Source: Ignavibacterium sp. (GTDB lineage: Bacteria; Bacteroidota; Ignavibacteria; Ignavibacteriales; Ignavibacteriaceae). From it: a stretch of 64,000 nt of DNA. The stretch spans positions 229,240 through 293,239 of the forward strand of contig JAGXRK010000053.1 of NCBI GenBank assembly GCA_018335755.1, written 5' to 3'. A program made the position numbers and the translations under genes. This document shows positions 25,398-34,786 of this stretch, piece after piece. Each line of letters opens with the position of its first letter. Position 1 is the stretch's first letter. Below the pieces are notes generated by a model that worked only from the letters and a program-made list of their open reading frames with translations, ran no database searches and was not told the origin of the DNA.

Positions 25398-26632
25398 TGG
25401 TTTTTGAAAGATTTATAGCCCGCCGTTATCTTATTTCAAAACATAAGCTTAACTTTATTTCAATAATCTCAATTCTATCAACTATTGGAATTACAATAGG
25501 GGTTGCAGCATTAATTGTGGTCCTTTCTGTATTTAATGGATTCGGCAGTCTTGTTCAATCATTCCTAATGAACTTTGATCCACATCTTCGTATTGAGATA
25601 ATTACTTCTGCTCCTAATCAGAATGATTTAAATAATTTAAATGACAATCTAAGTAGAGATAAGAAGGTGGTTTCGTTTGCTCCTTATGTAAGCGGTAAGG
25701 TTCTTGCTTTAAGACGGGACTTAACAGAAATAATTAATCTAAAAGGAGTTGTTAAAGAGAAAGCAAACGAGATTTACGGTGTTAAAAACAGTATAGTTTT
25801 TGGAAGTGACGATTTATCGGATAAAAGTAATATTCCATCAATTATAATTGGTATAAGATTGGCCGATAAATTACAAAGTCTGGTTGGCGATACTATTACA
25901 ATAGTCTCGCCTGCAGGAATTGAGCGAGCAATAACACAATTTACACTGCCAAATTCACAGAACTTTATTGTTAGTGGTATCTTCTCATCTCAGAACAATG
26001 AATATGATGCTTCTCTTGCATTCATTTCATTTGAATATGCACAGCATCTTCTAGGCTTTCGTAATTTTTTTCAGGGGTACGAAATCAAATTAACAGATGT
26101 AAATCATTCATTTCGTTTAAAGGATAAACTTCTGGCTGAGTTTGATAATAATAAATTCTCAGTCTCCACCTGGTATGATTTTCATAGGGATCTGTATTCA
26201 GTTATGCAGATTGAGAGATGGGTTGCCTACATCCTGCTTTCATTAATAATTGCAGTTGCAACATTTAACATACTTGGGTCTCTGTCTATGACCGTAATTG
26301 AAAAGAAAAGAGATATTGGAGTATTAAAGGCTATGGGAGTAAAGCAAAACTCAATAAAAAAAATATTTATGTATGAAGGTTTAATGATCGGCATAATCGG
26401 TACATTACTTGGCGTAGTAATTGGATATTTTATACTATTTCTACAACTGAATTATAATATTTACCCGCTTGATCCAACTCAGTATAAAATAGATTCACTG
26501 CCTATTGAATTAAGATTATCAGATTTCTTTTTTGTTTCAGGTGCATCAATGATGCTGTCATTTTTGGCCTCATACTTCCCTGCTAACAGGGCATCCAAGG
26601 TAAATACTATCGAAGCAATTAAATGGGAATAA
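25397..26632 (+). CDS. LolC/LolE-type ABC transporter permease (second subunit)
   Basis: The 411-residue protein has the same plan as its upstream neighbour: a first membrane segment (IITILSTIGITIGVAALIVVLSVFNGFGSL-like), a periplasmic domain, and three C-terminal membrane segments containing VIEKKRDIGVLKAMGVKQNS. It starts on the last base of the previous gene's stop codon. Two similar but distinct permeases plus one ATPase match the heteromeric LolCDE format. MacB-like function cannot be fully excluded, since no membrane-fusion protein or TolC is seen nearby. Confidence 0.85.
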   Translation: MVFERFIARRYLISKHKLNFISIISILSTIGITIGVAALIVVLSVFNGFGSLVQSFLMNFDPHLRIEIITSAPNQNDLNNLNDNLSRDKKVVSFAPYVSGKVLALRRDLTEIINLKGVVKEKANEIYGVKNSIVFGSDDLSDKSNIPSIIIGIRLADKLQSLVGDTITIVSPAGIERAITQFTLPNSQNFIVSGIFSSQNNEYDASLAFISFEYAQHLLGFRNFFQGYEIKLTDVNHSFRLKDKLLAEFDNNKFSVSTWYDFHRDLYSVMQIERWVAYILLSLIIAVATFNILGSLSMTVIEKKRDIGVLKAMGVKQNSIKKIFMYEGLMIGIIGTLLGVVIGYFILFLQLNYNIYPLDPTQYKIDSLPIELRLSDFFFVSGASMMLSFLASYFPANRASKVNTIEAIKWE

Positions 26633-26638
26633 TTTATT

Positions 26639-27328
26639 ATGTCAGTTATTATTAAAGCTGAAGGTCTGCATAAATCTTTTACAACATTAAAAAATGTCAA
26701 GCTCGAAGTACTAAAAGGAATTTCAATTGATATTGAAAACGAGAAGATATCTGTAATCGTTGGTGCTTCAGGTGCAGGCAAAAGCACTCTGCTGCATTTG
26801 CTAAGCGGGTTAGACCGGCCCGACAAAGGAAAAGTACTTTTTGAAGGTAATGAAATTTTTACTTATAGTGATGAAAAGTTATCAAAATTCAGAAATGAGA
26901 ATATTGGTTTCATTTTTCAATTTCATCATTTATTACCTGAATTTACGGCACTCGAAAATGCTTCAATACCTCTTATGATAAGCGGATTATCTCTGGCGAA
27001 AGCAACTACTAGAGCAAAAGAACTGCTTTCTTCAGTTGGATTGTCTGAAAGATTTGATCATAAACCTGCGGAATTATCAGGAGGAGAGCAGCAAAGAGTT
27101 GCAGTTGCAAGAGCTTTAGCAAATAATCCTAAAATTATTTTTGCTGATGAGCCGACCGGAAATCTGGATTCAGAAAATAGTGAGGCTATCCATAAAATAT
27201 TATTTGATCTGAGGGATAATCTCAAAATTACTTTTATAATAGTAACTCATAATCCTTTACTGGTTGAATTAGCTGATACTGTTTATGAAATGAGGGACGG
27301 TTTATTAAAGTCCAAAGTCAAAAATTAG
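26639..27328 (+). CDS. LolD-type ABC transporter ATP-binding protein
   Basis: The 229-residue ATPase has Walker A GASGAGKST (about residues 42-50), Q-loop FIFQFHHLLPEF, the signature LSGGEQQRVAVARAL, Walker B IIFADEPTGNLD and the switch His in VTHN. The sequence class is that of LolD/MacB-type ATPases. It lies 6 bases after the second permease. Its last codons form part of an AAAGTCAAAA inverted repeat shared with the gap. Confidence 0.88.
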   Translation: MSVIIKAEGLHKSFTTLKNVKLEVLKGISIDIENEKISVIVGASGAGKSTLLHLLSGLDRPDKGKVLFEGNEIFTYSDEKLSKFRNENIGFIFQFHHLLPEFTALENASIPLMISGLSLAKATTRAKELLSSVGLSERFDHKPAELSGGEQQRVAVARALANNPKIIFADEPTGNLDSENSEAIHKILFDLRDNLKITFIIVTHNPLLVELADTVYEMRDGLLKSKVKN

Positions 27329-27360
27329 AAGTCAAAAATGATATTTTTAGTTTTGACTTT
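27314..27360. terminator. Bidirectional terminator-like inverted repeat, AAAGTCAAAA type
   Basis: The arms AAAGTCAAAA (27314-27323) and TTTTGACTTT (27351-27360) are perfect complements, with inner GTCAAAA/TTTTGAC pairing as well. It lies between two convergent genes and reaches into the end of the ATPase gene. The same arms recur at 39781-39821. Confidence 0.55.
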
Positions 27361-27367
27361 TGACTTT

Positions 27368-28873
27368 TCAATCAGTTTTATTTGATAAATATTCAACAAG
27401 CAGTCTTACACCAAATCCCGTCATATATTTTTTACCATAACTTATAGATGGATTTTTCAGAGCAGGACCAGCAATATCCAGATGTGCCCACGGAATATTT
27501 TTATCAACAAAATTTTCTAAAAACTTAGCTGCTGAAATTGCACCTGCCCATCTTCCGCCATAATTTTTCACATCTGCTACATCACTTTTATTCAATTCAT
27601 TGTAATCATACCAGATTGGTAGTCTCCATACACGGTCAAATGTTTTCATCCCACTCTGGTATAAGTCATCTGCAAGGCGATCATCGTTAGTAAACAATCC
27701 TGCAACACTTTCTCCCAGCGCAACAACAACTGCCCCGGTTAGTGTGGCAAGATCAATAATTTCATGAACTTTTAATTTTGAGGCGTAATCAAGAGCATCA
27801 GCAAGAATAACTCTTCCCTCTGCATCTGTATCATCAACTTCAATTGTTTTTCCTGAAGCAGTTTTTATTATATCACCTGGACGGAATGAATCTCCGGAAA
27901 GCATATTCTCCGCAGCAGGAATAATTCCATAAAGATGAACATTAATTTTAGAACTGGCACTTGCAAGTAAAATTCCGGCAACAACTGCAGCTCCAGACAT
28001 ATCACCCTTCATTTCACCCATTCCACTTGAAGGTTTAATTGATATACCGCCGGAATCAAATGTTATACCTTTGCCAACTAAAGCAACTTTTTTAGTTTTT
28101 TTATTTTTCTTAAGAGCGGGCCTGTATTCTAAAACTATAAATCTCGGTTTGTTTGAACTTCCCTGCCCTACTGCGGTCAATCCTCCCATTTTCATTTTCT
28201 TTATATCATTTTCGTTGAACACTTTTACTTTAATTCCATAATCTGCAAGCTCTTTTAGCTGTTGGGCAAGTTTTTGGGGAGTTAAATTATTAGCAGGTTC
28301 ATTTTGTAAGTTCCTGGAGAGTTCAACGCCTTTCATAATTCTGGCAGCTTTTGAAACAGCCGTTTTTAACATTTTAGTATCATCTGCGTAGAATAATATA
28401 TTTAATTCACGGATATTTTTTTTCTCAGTTTTATATTTGTTAAAAGAGTAATTTCCGTAATAAATTCCTTCAATAAAAGTTTGATAGAAGTATTCTTCAT
28501 CTTTAAAATATTCTTTAAAATATCTGAATGATGGAATTGATACATGAAGGTTTTTTGGATTTTCTTTAAGCAGGTCACTCAAAAACGAAGCAATATCTTC
28601 TCTGAAAACTTCTGTATTAAATTTATCATCAATTTTGATTTTCTTAATAACAAGTTCATCCGGTTTAGATTTAGGATTGGAAATCCTCAGCCTGTCAAAT
28701 TTTTCGAACAGAAAATTTTTCTTATCCAATTCAGAGAATTTTAAATTGAAAATTCTTTCAAGATTTTTTAATCCTGTTTGTAGTTTACCATCATCAAGAA
28801 GATATTTATAAACGATTGTTAGAGGTTTATAGACAATTTTTTTCTCACCGGCTTTAATATTTAGTTTAAACAT
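27368..28873 (-). CDS. pepA: Leucyl aminopeptidase, M17 family
   Basis: The 501-residue protein has the two-domain M17 layout: a variable N-terminal half, then the catalytic domain starting at about residue 180. The metal- and substrate-binding stretches are VGKGITFDSGGISIKPS, MKGDMSGAA and the family signature TDAEGRVILADAL. It hydrolyses N-terminal residues from peptides in the cytoplasm and normally works as a hexamer. It stops shortly before the LolD-like gene, which runs in the opposite direction, and follows the NrnA-like gene by 3 bases. Confidence 0.9.
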   Translation of the reverse strand: MFKLNIKAGEKKIVYKPLTIVYKYLLDDGKLQTGLKNLERIFNLKFSELDKKNFLFEKFDRLRISNPKSKPDELVIKKIKIDDKFNTEVFREDIASFLSDLLKENPKNLHVSIPSFRYFKEYFKDEEYFYQTFIEGIYYGNYSFNKYKTEKKNIRELNILFYADDTKMLKTAVSKAARIMKGVELSRNLQNEPANNLTPQKLAQQLKELADYGIKVKVFNENDIKKMKMGGLTAVGQGSSNKPRFIVLEYRPALKKNKKTKKVALVGKGITFDSGGISIKPSSGMGEMKGDMSGAAVVAGILLASASSKINVHLYGIIPAAENMLSGDSFRPGDIIKTASGKTIEVDDTDAEGRVILADALDYASKLKVHEIIDLATLTGAVVVALGESVAGLFTNDDRLADDLYQSGMKTFDRVWRLPIWYDYNELNKSDVADVKNYGGRWAGAISAAKFLENFVDKNIPWAHLDIAGPALKNPSISYGKKYMTGFGVRLLVEYLSNKTD

Positions 28874-28876
28874 AAT

Positions 28877-29869
28877 TCAATTGTATTTGTTTATATATTC
28901 TTGTGCTTTAGTTATTATTTTGGGAATTAATTCCTTCATGCTGGAATTATGGAACCGTGCTCCGGCAGCATTTGTATGACCGCCGCCCCCGAATTCACCA
29001 GCTAATTTATTAACCGGCAAATTTCCCTTCGATCTGAAGCTGACTTTAAATCCGTTTTTTAGCTCAATAAAAAGTAACCCTAAACGTACTTTTTCTATTG
29101 AAAGTGAATGATTGACAAACCCGTCAGTATCGCTTTCTATCCCTTCAACATCATTAAAATCATTCTGAGTTAATACCATGTAAGCAATTTGATTATCAGG
29201 GCTTAAAGTAATTGAGCTAAGTGCTTTTCCAAGAAGTTTAATTTTACTGAATTTACTTTGATCATAAATTGAATCATATATTTTACCCGGATCAACACCA
29301 TATCTTAATAAATCAGCAACAACTAAATGCAAATCAGCTGTAGTTCTCTCAAACCGGAATGAGCCGGTGTCAGTCATTATTGCAGCATAAATCGGGTCAG
29401 CTAATGATTTATCCAATTCAACAATATTAGTCTTTTTAATAAAGGTGTAAATAATTTCACCGGTGGCACTATAATCCAATCCAATGAACTCTTCATCAAT
29501 AAAATTTTCAGGATCCTGATGATGGTCTATACAAATTTTCAGACATGAAGCGTCGTTGAAACTTTCTTTCATACTAACGAGCCGGTCTGATCTGTTAAAA
29601 TCAAGTGCAACTAAAACATCAAACTTATTAATTAACTCCCAATCCTCTTCCGAATTGTATTTACGAATGACTTTTTCTTCGTCAAGAAATTGAAGATTGT
29701 ATGGTGTTTCACTATGATTAAGAATTACAGCTTGTTTGTTGAGATTTTTTATTAACCTGAAGAATGCCATTTCAGAACCAATTGCATCGGCATCGGGATT
29801 AACGTGAGTGGTTAAAAGAAAAGAATTATTATCAGAAATTATTTTTTTAAGTTTTTGGAAATCAATCAT
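28877..29869 (-). CDS. nrnA: DHH-family phosphoesterase, NrnA-like (nanoRNase/pAp phosphatase)
   Basis: The protein (330 residues from the ATG at 29869; the frame opens 42 bases earlier) has the DHH motifs: HVNPDADAIGSEMA, VLVALDFNRSDR, CIDHHQD with the DHH triad, and a MTDTGSF stretch. These are followed by a DHHA1 domain ending in FGGGGHTNAAGARF. NrnA proteins degrade 2-5-nt RNAs and dephosphorylate pAp. It lies 3 bases upstream of pepA, so they are one operon. Confidence 0.88.
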   Translation of the reverse strand: MIDFQKLKKIISDNNSFLLTTHVNPDADAIGSEMAFFRLIKNLNKQAVILNHSETPYNLQFLDEEKVIRKYNSEEDWELINKFDVLVALDFNRSDRLVSMKESFNDASCLKICIDHHQDPENFIDEEFIGLDYSATGEIIYTFIKKTNIVELDKSLADPIYAAIMTDTGSFRFERTTADLHLVVADLLRYGVDPGKIYDSIYDQSKFSKIKLLGKALSSITLSPDNQIAYMVLTQNDFNDVEGIESDTDGFVNHSLSIEKVRLGLLFIELKNGFKVSFRSKGNLPVNKLAGEFGGGGHTNAAGARFHNSSMKELIPKIITKAQEYINKYN

Positions 29870-29938
29870 ATTTAAACAAATAAAAGGGCTGAGGATTACT
29901 CCAAAGCCCATTAAAATTAACCCAATTAAATGAAAAGT

Positions 29939-30976
29939 TTATTTTACTTCCCAGGTATTTCCACTGAATAGAATTTTTTCCAGATCACCTTCGCCTTTTT
30001 TAGATTTTATATTTGCAATCTGTCTTTCAATTCCCTCATCATATGTTTCTTTATGGATTTGTCTGAATATACCTATTGGAGTGGGCATACCAGGCATCTC
30101 CTCCATGTGTGAAAGAATAATGGCTCGGGCAGGGCTTTTTTCAAATTCATCGTGTATCCACAAATCGTCTTTAGTGAACTCGCCTGCTGATAAATCAACA
30201 ACTACAGGAGTCATTCCATCTAATTTAATTCCTTTATCACTGTTTTTACCAAACACAAGAGGTTTCTCGTGTTCCATTACAAGCACATTGTCCTCCTTCG
30301 TATCTTTTTCAGTAAGAAGCTCAAAAGCGCCATCGTTAAAGATGTTGCAGTTTTGAAATATCTCAATAAATGCAGTGCCCTTGTGTTCACCAGCTCTACG
30401 GATCATTTCCTGCATATGTTTAGCGTTTCTGTCTAGTGATCTTGCAATAAACGAAGCTTCTGATCCAATTGCAAGAGAAATAGGATTAAAAGGATAATCA
30501 ACACTTCCAAAAGGAGTAGTTTTTGTTACCTTACCTTTTTCAGAAGTTGGAGAATACTGACCTTTTGTTAATCCATAAATTCTGTTATTAAACATTAAAA
30601 TTTTAATATCAATATTTTTTCTGCATGCATGAATAAAATGATTTCCACCAATACTCAGCATATCACCATCACCTGTTGCAACCCATACTGCTAAATCTGG
30701 ATTTGCAATTTTTACTCCGGAGGCAATTGTTGCAGCACGGCCGTGGATGCCATGTATGCCATAAGTATTCATATAATAAGGGAATCTGCTTGAACAACCA
30801 ATACCGGAAACCCAGACAATATTTTCTTTATGCTCTGTAACAATTTCAGGAAATGTTCTCTGAACCTGGGCAAGTATTGAATAATCTCCGCAGCCAGGGC
30901 ACCATCTTACATCCTGATCAGATGAAAAATCTTTTGCAGTGTATTTTGTTACAACTTTTTCTGTACTATTTGCCAT
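29939..30976 (-). CDS. korB: 2-oxoacid:ferredoxin oxidoreductase beta subunit
   Basis: The 345-residue protein has the beta-subunit features: a WCPGCGDY cysteine pair near residue 25, the TPP-binding GDGDMLSIGGNH stretch, and a NNRIYGLTKGQ segment, typical of 2-oxoglutarate:ferredoxin oxidoreductases. With the alpha subunit it converts 2-oxoglutarate to succinyl-CoA while reducing ferredoxin. A strong GGAGG site lies inside the end of korA, and the two genes overlap by 11 bases. Confidence 0.9.
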   Translation of the reverse strand: MANSTEKVVTKYTAKDFSSDQDVRWCPGCGDYSILAQVQRTFPEIVTEHKENIVWVSGIGCSSRFPYYMNTYGIHGIHGRAATIASGVKIANPDLAVWVATGDGDMLSIGGNHFIHACRKNIDIKILMFNNRIYGLTKGQYSPTSEKGKVTKTTPFGSVDYPFNPISLAIGSEASFIARSLDRNAKHMQEMIRRAGEHKGTAFIEIFQNCNIFNDGAFELLTEKDTKEDNVLVMEHEKPLVFGKNSDKGIKLDGMTPVVVDLSAGEFTKDDLWIHDEFEKSPARAIILSHMEEMPGMPTPIGIFRQIHKETYDEGIERQIANIKSKKGEGDLEKILFSGNTWEVK

Positions 30977-32813
30977 TATTACCTCCGAGAGTTTCAGTTA
31001 TCTTTGTTAATATATCTGATGTTCTGAATGGAAGACCTCTTACAACATTTAACTGTTCAACTTCAATAAGGAATTCACTGCGAATCAGTTTAGCAAGCTG
31101 ACCTAAATTAATTTCCGGAATAAGAATTTTCTTAAAACGGCTTAAAACATCACCAGTGTTTTTGGGCATGGGATTAAGATACCTTAAATGTGCCTGAGAT
31201 AAAGTATATCCCAGTTCTCTTGCCTTTGAAACGGCTTCCTTAATCGTTCCATAAGTTCCGCCCCATCCAAGTAAAAGAAGTTCACCACTTTCATCACCAT
31301 CAACTTTCAGGTCGGGAATATCATTTTCTATATTCTGAACTTTCTGTGCGCGAAGCTTGATCATAAAATCATGATTGTCAGGATCGTAGTTTACGTTACC
31401 GGTAATGTTAGCTTTTTCTAAACCGCCTACTCTGTGCTCAAGTTCAGGAGTTCCGGGAATTGCCCACGGACGGGATAAATTATCATCTCTTAGGTAAGGA
31501 AAGAAGCCTTCTTTTTCAGTTCTTATTTTTGTTTTAATTTCAGGCAAATCCTTGACATCGGGAATCTTCCACGGTTCAGAACCATTAGCTAAGTATCCAT
31601 CAGTTAATAAAATAACTGGTGTCATATACTTCAAAGCAATTCGCGATGCCTCAATAGCCATGTAAAAACAATCCCTTGGGGTTCTTGCTGCTAAAACAGG
31701 TACAGGTGATTCGCCATTACGACCATAAATAGATTGCAATAAGTCAGCCTGCTCTGTTTTTGTGGGTAATCCTGTACTTGGTCCGCCTCTTTGAACATCT
31801 ATAATAACAACTGGTAATTCAGTCATTACTGCAAGCCCTATAGCTTCAGTTTTTAAAGCTAATCCTGGTCCACTTGTATTGGTAATTGCTAAATGACCTG
31901 CATAAGATGCTCCAATTGCAGAACATACACCAGCAATTTCATCTTCCGCCTGAAAGGTTTTTACACCAAAGTTTTTATAATTACTGAGGTATTGCAGAAT
32001 TTCAGATGCAGGTGTTATAGGATAAGATCCAAGAAAGAGCGGAAGTCCACTTTTAACAGATGCTGCAAGAAATCCAAGTGCTGTTGCTTCATTTCCGGAA
32101 ATATTTCTATATGTTCCTTTTGGTAATCTGGCAGGTTCAACACTATAGCGGGTTGTAAATGCTTCAGTCATTTCACCGAAGTTAATTCCTGCTTTTAGAG
32201 CTTTTTCATTTGCTTCTACATACTCTGGTTTACTTTTAAATTTTTCATGTATCCAGGTAATGGTTGTTTCAGGAGGACGATTGTATAACCAGTACATTAA
32301 TCCCAATGCAAAAAAGTTCTTACATCTTGCAACTTCTTTGGGAGAAAGTTTTGTTCCTTCTAATGCATTTGCAGTTAAAGATGAGATCGGGACTTTAAAT
32401 ACTTCATAACCGCTCAATGATTCATCCTCAAGCGGATTGGTAGCGTAGTTTGCAAGCTTTAAATTCTTTAAATCGAAAGAATCGCTGTTAACAATAATCA
32501 TCCCACCGTTTCTTAATTCAGAAAGATTCTTTTTCAGAGCAGCCGGGTTCATTGCTACAAGAACATCAGGTTGGTCACCTGGTGTATGAATATCATCACT
32601 GCTGAAGTGTAATTGGAATCCACTTACGCCGTATAATGTTCCGGCAGGTGCACGAATTTCTGCAGGGTAATCCGGAAGAGTGTTCAGATCATTACCAACC
32701 CAGGCGGTTGTATCACTAAATTGAGATCCGGTCAACTGCATTCCGTCACCGGAGTCGCCTGCAAATCTGACTGTAACCTCTTTTAACTTTAATACTTCTT
32801 TTACTTTTGACAT
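30966..32813 (-). CDS. korA: 2-oxoacid:ferredoxin oxidoreductase, fused gamma/alpha subunit
   Basis: The protein (615 residues from the ATG at 32813; the frame opens 66 bases earlier in the gap) carries an N-terminal gamma domain (about 10-200, starting VRFAGDSGDGMQLTG). It then has the alpha domain, with TGNEATALG-like and YPITPASEIL segments and the QAEDEIAG and TNTSGPGLALKTEAIGLA motifs. The fusion and the KorB partner make 2-oxoglutarate the likeliest substrate. It supports either an oxidative or a reductive TCA cycle depending on ferredoxin redox state. Confidence 0.9.
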   Translation of the reverse strand: MSKVKEVLKLKEVTVRFAGDSGDGMQLTGSQFSDTTAWVGNDLNTLPDYPAEIRAPAGTLYGVSGFQLHFSSDDIHTPGDQPDVLVAMNPAALKKNLSELRNGGMIIVNSDSFDLKNLKLANYATNPLEDESLSGYEVFKVPISSLTANALEGTKLSPKEVARCKNFFALGLMYWLYNRPPETTITWIHEKFKSKPEYVEANEKALKAGINFGEMTEAFTTRYSVEPARLPKGTYRNISGNEATALGFLAASVKSGLPLFLGSYPITPASEILQYLSNYKNFGVKTFQAEDEIAGVCSAIGASYAGHLAITNTSGPGLALKTEAIGLAVMTELPVVIIDVQRGGPSTGLPTKTEQADLLQSIYGRNGESPVPVLAARTPRDCFYMAIEASRIALKYMTPVILLTDGYLANGSEPWKIPDVKDLPEIKTKIRTEKEGFFPYLRDDNLSRPWAIPGTPELEHRVGGLEKANITGNVNYDPDNHDFMIKLRAQKVQNIENDIPDLKVDGDESGELLLLGWGGTYGTIKEAVSKARELGYTLSQAHLRYLNPMPKNTGDVLSRFKKILIPEINLGQLAKLIRSEFLIEVEQLNVVRGLPFRTSDILTKITETLGGNNGK

Positions 32814-32898
32814 TACATAACTCAAATATTTTTTAAAAAATGTACCATTAAAACTACTAAGTAGTTTGCGAATTAACAATTAAATTAAAGTTGACCCT

Positions 32899-34665
32899 CT
32901 ACATAAGATCTGATAATATTTTGTAGAACTCATCAGCGTTAACAAAGCCGGTAATCCTGTTTAATTCTTTACCGTTAGCATCTAAAATAAGTATTGTTGG
33001 AACACCGACAATATTAAATTTATTTCTTAATGATTCCACTTCCGGCGATACGGATCTGGTCATATCAGCTTTGAGTGTTACAAATTCTTTTGAAAGTTCA
33101 ATAACTCTTTGATCTGTAAAAGTGAGAGCATCAAGTTCTTTACAGGGAATGCACCAATCAGCATAGAAATCTATAATTATTCCTCTGTTATCGCCAACAT
33201 TAGCTAGAGCTGGATCAGAATAAGTTTCCCATATAATGGATTCCCTATCAGAAGGAACCAAAGCATAAACAGAAACCGCAATAACTAAAACTGAAAAAAC
33301 ATACTTAAAGATTCTGAATGCGCGAACATTATTTCCTTTTTTATCGAGGAATAGCAGTATTAAAACTGCAATTATACCAAATACAGGAAGTACATATCCT
33401 GAAATTTCTTTTGGCAGCAGAGGTAGAAGGAAATATAAAGCCATTCCAAGTAAAATAAATCCGAAAACGTGCTTAACTGCTTCCATCCATTCTCCCGCAC
33501 GGGGTAGACTTTTTATTTTACCAGAGAACATTGCCAGAAATAAATATGGTAATCCCAACCCCAGAGCAAGAACAAAAAACATCAGAAAACCAAAATAAGG
33601 ATCTCCCTTTGCAGCAACGTAGGTTACTAAGCCTATTACAAAGGGACCAATACAAGGAGCAGCCACAATTCCCATAGTTAAGCCCATAAAGAAAGCACCA
33701 TAAAATCCGCCTTTTGCGCCACCTGCTTTTGCTACAAGAGCATCCGGCATTTTAAACTCGTATAAACCGAACATACTTAAAGACAGAGCAATGAAAATTG
33801 CTACAATAACTATAATAACAATTGTGTTTTGAAGAAGCGCACCGAATACTGCCCCACTTAATGCTGTAACAACTCCTACTACTGAATAGGTGACAGCCAT
33901 TCCTAAAACGAATAACAGACCCATCAAAAATAGCCGGCTTGTTTTTCCTTCACTTTGTCCGCCGAAATATCCAATGGTAATTGGTATAAGCGGATAAACG
34001 CAAGGAGTTAAATTAAGAGCGAGACCACCTATGAATACAAGAATTAGCCCTACCCATATGCCCTGACTTTCCAGTGCTGATGATATTGGATCAGATTTAT
34101 CTTTCTGAACAATTGTATCAGAAATTGAAAGATCCAGATTATCAAATATCTCACTATTAATTTGGTTAACAACTTCTTGTCTGTCAGCAACTATAATTTC
34201 TACAGTATCTGAAACTGAAGTGGGTGCTAAACAACTCATATCATTGCAGGCCTGATAATCAACAGTAATTAAAATTGAATATGTACCGGGTTGAACTTCT
34301 TCGCCAACACTTACAATTGCACCAATGATAATCTCACCTTCCCAAACAGATAAAGGACTTTCTGAAAACGAGAATTTGAAATCGTGAGCCTTTGGATAAA
34401 CAACGCTATTGAGACTAAATATTTCACTTTTTTCAATAGTTATTTCTGTTGGTATTAAATAATCTTCATAAGGTTTGTTGGAATTGATATGCCATTCATC
34501 ATCAATATTTATTTTAACAGCTAATTTAAATTCGCTGCCTGAGTAAACCTTATCCAGGGAAAGATAGCTCTGCACTTTAAGTAAATCAGGATTGAAGCCG
34601 AATTGCGCTGATATATTTGTTGTATAAAATATTATTGAGAGAAGAATAATCTTTAAGTATTTCAT
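32899..34665 (-). CDS. dsbD: Thiol:disulfide interchange protein DsbD
   Basis: The 588-residue protein has three parts. A signal peptide and periplasmic N-domain (about 20-190) carries ACNDMSCLAP. An eight-segment membrane domain (about 200-465) has NLTPCVYPLIPITIGYF and the second Cys in AAPCIGPF. A C-terminal thioredoxin domain has DWCIPCKE. It passes electrons from cytoplasmic thioredoxin to periplasmic proteins. It is preceded by a 121-base gap and followed by korA. Confidence 0.92.
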   Translation of the reverse strand: MKYLKIILLSIIFYTTNISAQFGFNPDLLKVQSYLSLDKVYSGSEFKLAVKINIDDEWHINSNKPYEDYLIPTEITIEKSEIFSLNSVVYPKAHDFKFSFSESPLSVWEGEIIIGAIVSVGEEVQPGTYSILITVDYQACNDMSCLAPTSVSDTVEIIVADRQEVVNQINSEIFDNLDLSISDTIVQKDKSDPISSALESQGIWVGLILVFIGGLALNLTPCVYPLIPITIGYFGGQSEGKTSRLFLMGLLFVLGMAVTYSVVGVVTALSGAVFGALLQNTIVIIVIVAIFIALSLSMFGLYEFKMPDALVAKAGGAKGGFYGAFFMGLTMGIVAAPCIGPFVIGLVTYVAAKGDPYFGFLMFFVLALGLGLPYLFLAMFSGKIKSLPRAGEWMEAVKHVFGFILLGMALYFLLPLLPKEISGYVLPVFGIIAVLILLFLDKKGNNVRAFRIFKYVFSVLVIAVSVYALVPSDRESIIWETYSDPALANVGDNRGIIIDFYADWCIPCKELDALTFTDQRVIELSKEFVTLKADMTRSVSPEVESLRNKFNIVGVPTILILDANGKELNRITGFVNADEFYKILSDLM

Positions 34666-34786
34666 ATTATTTATTTCATTAATTGTTTCAATAAGATCTA
34701 TTTAGTGTTATTTAAAGCTCATATAAACCGGGATCGCTGTGTAATTTAAAAATTGCTAAATGATTACTGACGCTTGAAGACTGAAG